A stretch of 7,665 nt of DNA from an uncultured Prevotella sp. (GTDB taxonomy: Bacteria > Bacteroidota > Bacteroidia > Bacteroidales > Bacteroidaceae), in contig URFI01000112.1 in the NCBI GenBank assembly GCA_900547085.1, forward strand, positions 1 through 7,665. Direction: 5' to 3'. Position numbers and translations under genes: made by a program. Position 1 is the stretch's first letter; the number at the start of each line of letters is the position of its first letter. Below the pieces are notes generated by a model. The model saw nothing but the letters and a program-made list of their open reading frames with translations. It searched no databases and was not told the DNA's origin. This document shows, one piece after another, positions 6,612 through 7,665 of the stretch.

Positions 6612-7665
6612 ATGCTGAAAAAACTTAATCAACTTCTTCTCTTCCTCGGTATCATGTTGCCACTGAACATGATGGCACAAAACCTAATATCGTCGGGTTC
6701 TCCTCTGTACAAACTTCCTTACAAGAACACCTACGTCATGGAAACGTTAGTGGCAGAGAACAGTTTTCGTACGGCTAAGGTTGAGAAGACCCAGCCGGGA
6801 ACCTTTGCACAAGCCAAGAAAGTGTTGCCATCCCCTTATTGGGAAGGGCACAACAAGGAAATAGAAATGTACTGGAAAGCATGGGAGATAGGGATTAAAA
6901 ACATCTGTCAGCCGTTAGATGACTCAGGATTTGTAACCAGTTATATTGCTCCAGCCTACAATGGAAACATCTTTATGTGGGACAATGCCTTCATCACAAT
7001 GTTCTGTCGATATGGTAAAAACTTCTTCCCATTTCAGAAAAGCTTAGATAACTTTTATGCCAAGCAACATCCCGACGGCTTTATTTGTAGAGAGATACGT
7101 GCCGATGGTAGCGATTGTTTCGGTCGATACGACCCTACCAGCACGGGTCCAAATATTCTGCCATGGTCCGAATGGCTGTATTATACGCAGTTTGGCGATG
7201 ACAATAGGCTCAACAAGGTATTCCCTGTACTGGCGGCATACTACAAATGGTTAAAGCTAAACCGTACTTGGCGCAATGGTACTTATTGGTCGAGTGGCTG
7301 GGGAACGGGCATGGATAATATGCCACGAGTACAAGACGGATACAACACCATCTACAGTCATGGACACATGATATGGTTAGATGCCTGCTTGCAACAAATT
7401 ATGATGGCTAAGATTTTGTTGAAAATGGGTTTCTACTTGGAACGTTGGCAAGAGATAGAAACCTTCGAAGATGACATAAAGCACCTTTCACAATACATCA
7501 ACGACAACATGTGGAGCGACAAAGATGGCTTTCTCTATGACCAATACGCAGACAACAGCCTTAGCACTACACAAGGTATCTATGCTTATTGGGTGCTACA
7601 CACCGACGTCTTGCCAAAAGAACGGTTGGACAAGCTGATTGCTCACTTGACCGACACTGCCAAGT
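6612..7665 (+). CDS. Secreted trehalase/GH63/MGH1-like glycoside hydrolase, 3' end beyond window
   Basis: An open frame of 351 codons runs off the right edge without a stop. The product resembles (alpha/alpha)6-barrel hydrolases of the trehalase (GH37), GH63 and mannosylglycerate-hydrolase-like group, which cleave alpha-glycosidic bonds with inversion. Visible parts: a signal peptide (MLKKLNQLLLFLGIML, cleavage near MMA-QN at 22-23); MWDNAF (122-127); HPDGFICREI (153-162); LPWSEW (183-188); GWGTGMDNMPR (229-239), matching the family pattern in which the Asp (here Asp235) is the likely general acid; SHGHMIWLDACL (249-260); and DGFLYDQY (305-312). The general-base Glu normally lies nearer the C-terminus and should be outside the window. 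ATG 6612 is preferred because it begins the signal peptide. An in-frame ATG at 6555 would add 19 mostly polar residues. Exact family and substrate cannot be decided from this fragment. Confidence 0.88.
   Translation, partial: MLKKLNQLLLFLGIMLPLNMMAQNLISSGSPLYKLPYKNTYVMETLVAENSFRTAKVEKTQPGTFAQAKKVLPSPYWEGHNKEIEMYWKAWEIGIKNICQPLDDSGFVTSYIAPAYNGNIFMWDNAFITMFCRYGKNFFPFQKSLDNFYAKQHPDGFICREIRADGSDCFGRYDPTSTGPNILPWSEWLYYTQFGDDNRLNKVFPVLAAYYKWLKLNRTWRNGTYWSSGWGTGMDNMPRVQDGYNTIYSHGHMIWLDACLQQIMMAKILLKMGFYLERWQEIETFEDDIKHLSQYINDNMWSDKDGFLYDQYADNSLSTTQGIYAYWVLHTDVLPKERLDKLIAHLTDTAK

Noticed and set aside
7057..7254. 65-codon + strand open frame near the right edge
   Set aside because: It is out of frame inside the hydrolase gene, whose own frame shows conserved glycosidase motifs across the same bases.

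Overview
The window looks like a polysaccharide- or glycoside-utilisation locus from a member of the Bacteroidota, most likely Prevotella or a close relative. The basis is an adjacent SusC-like/SusD-like pair, the absence of Shine-Dalgarno sequences before the genes, and two exact matches to the Bacteroidota -7 promoter element TAnnTTTG (320-327 and 5309-5316). The genus is an inference from overall character, not from a marker gene. All genes found lie on the + strand.

Layout: positions 1-382 carry no gene but are rich in structure. There is a 17-bp near-perfect inverted repeat (88-128), a cluster of TTCAAT hexamers (61-204) and a -7 element (320-327) ahead of the first gene. Positions 383-3568 encode a SusC-like TonB-dependent outer-membrane transporter. 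After 27 nt, 3596-5233 encode its SusD-like surface lipoprotein partner. A strong intrinsic terminator (5258-5296) closes this two-gene unit. A fresh -7 element follows 16 nt after the stem and starts a second unit. That unit holds a secreted PhoA-family alkaline phosphatase (5339-6466) and, after 145 nt, a secreted glycoside hydrolase of the trehalase/GH63/MGH1-like (alpha/alpha)6-barrel group (6612 to the right edge, 3' end missing). The hydrolase is easily overlooked because its reading frame has no stop inside the window.

Working model (inference): the SusCD pair captures and imports an oligosaccharide or glycoside. The phosphatase removes phosphate, and the barrel hydrolase cleaves a glycosidic bond of the same nutrient outside the cytoplasm. 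A phosphatase beside a trehalase-like hydrolase and a SusCD pair raises the possibility that the target is a phosphorylated or phosphate-linked glycoside. The terminator/promoter boundary between the two halves means their co-function is not proven. No regulator, sigma/anti-sigma pair, mobile element, RNA gene or CRISPR array is visible.
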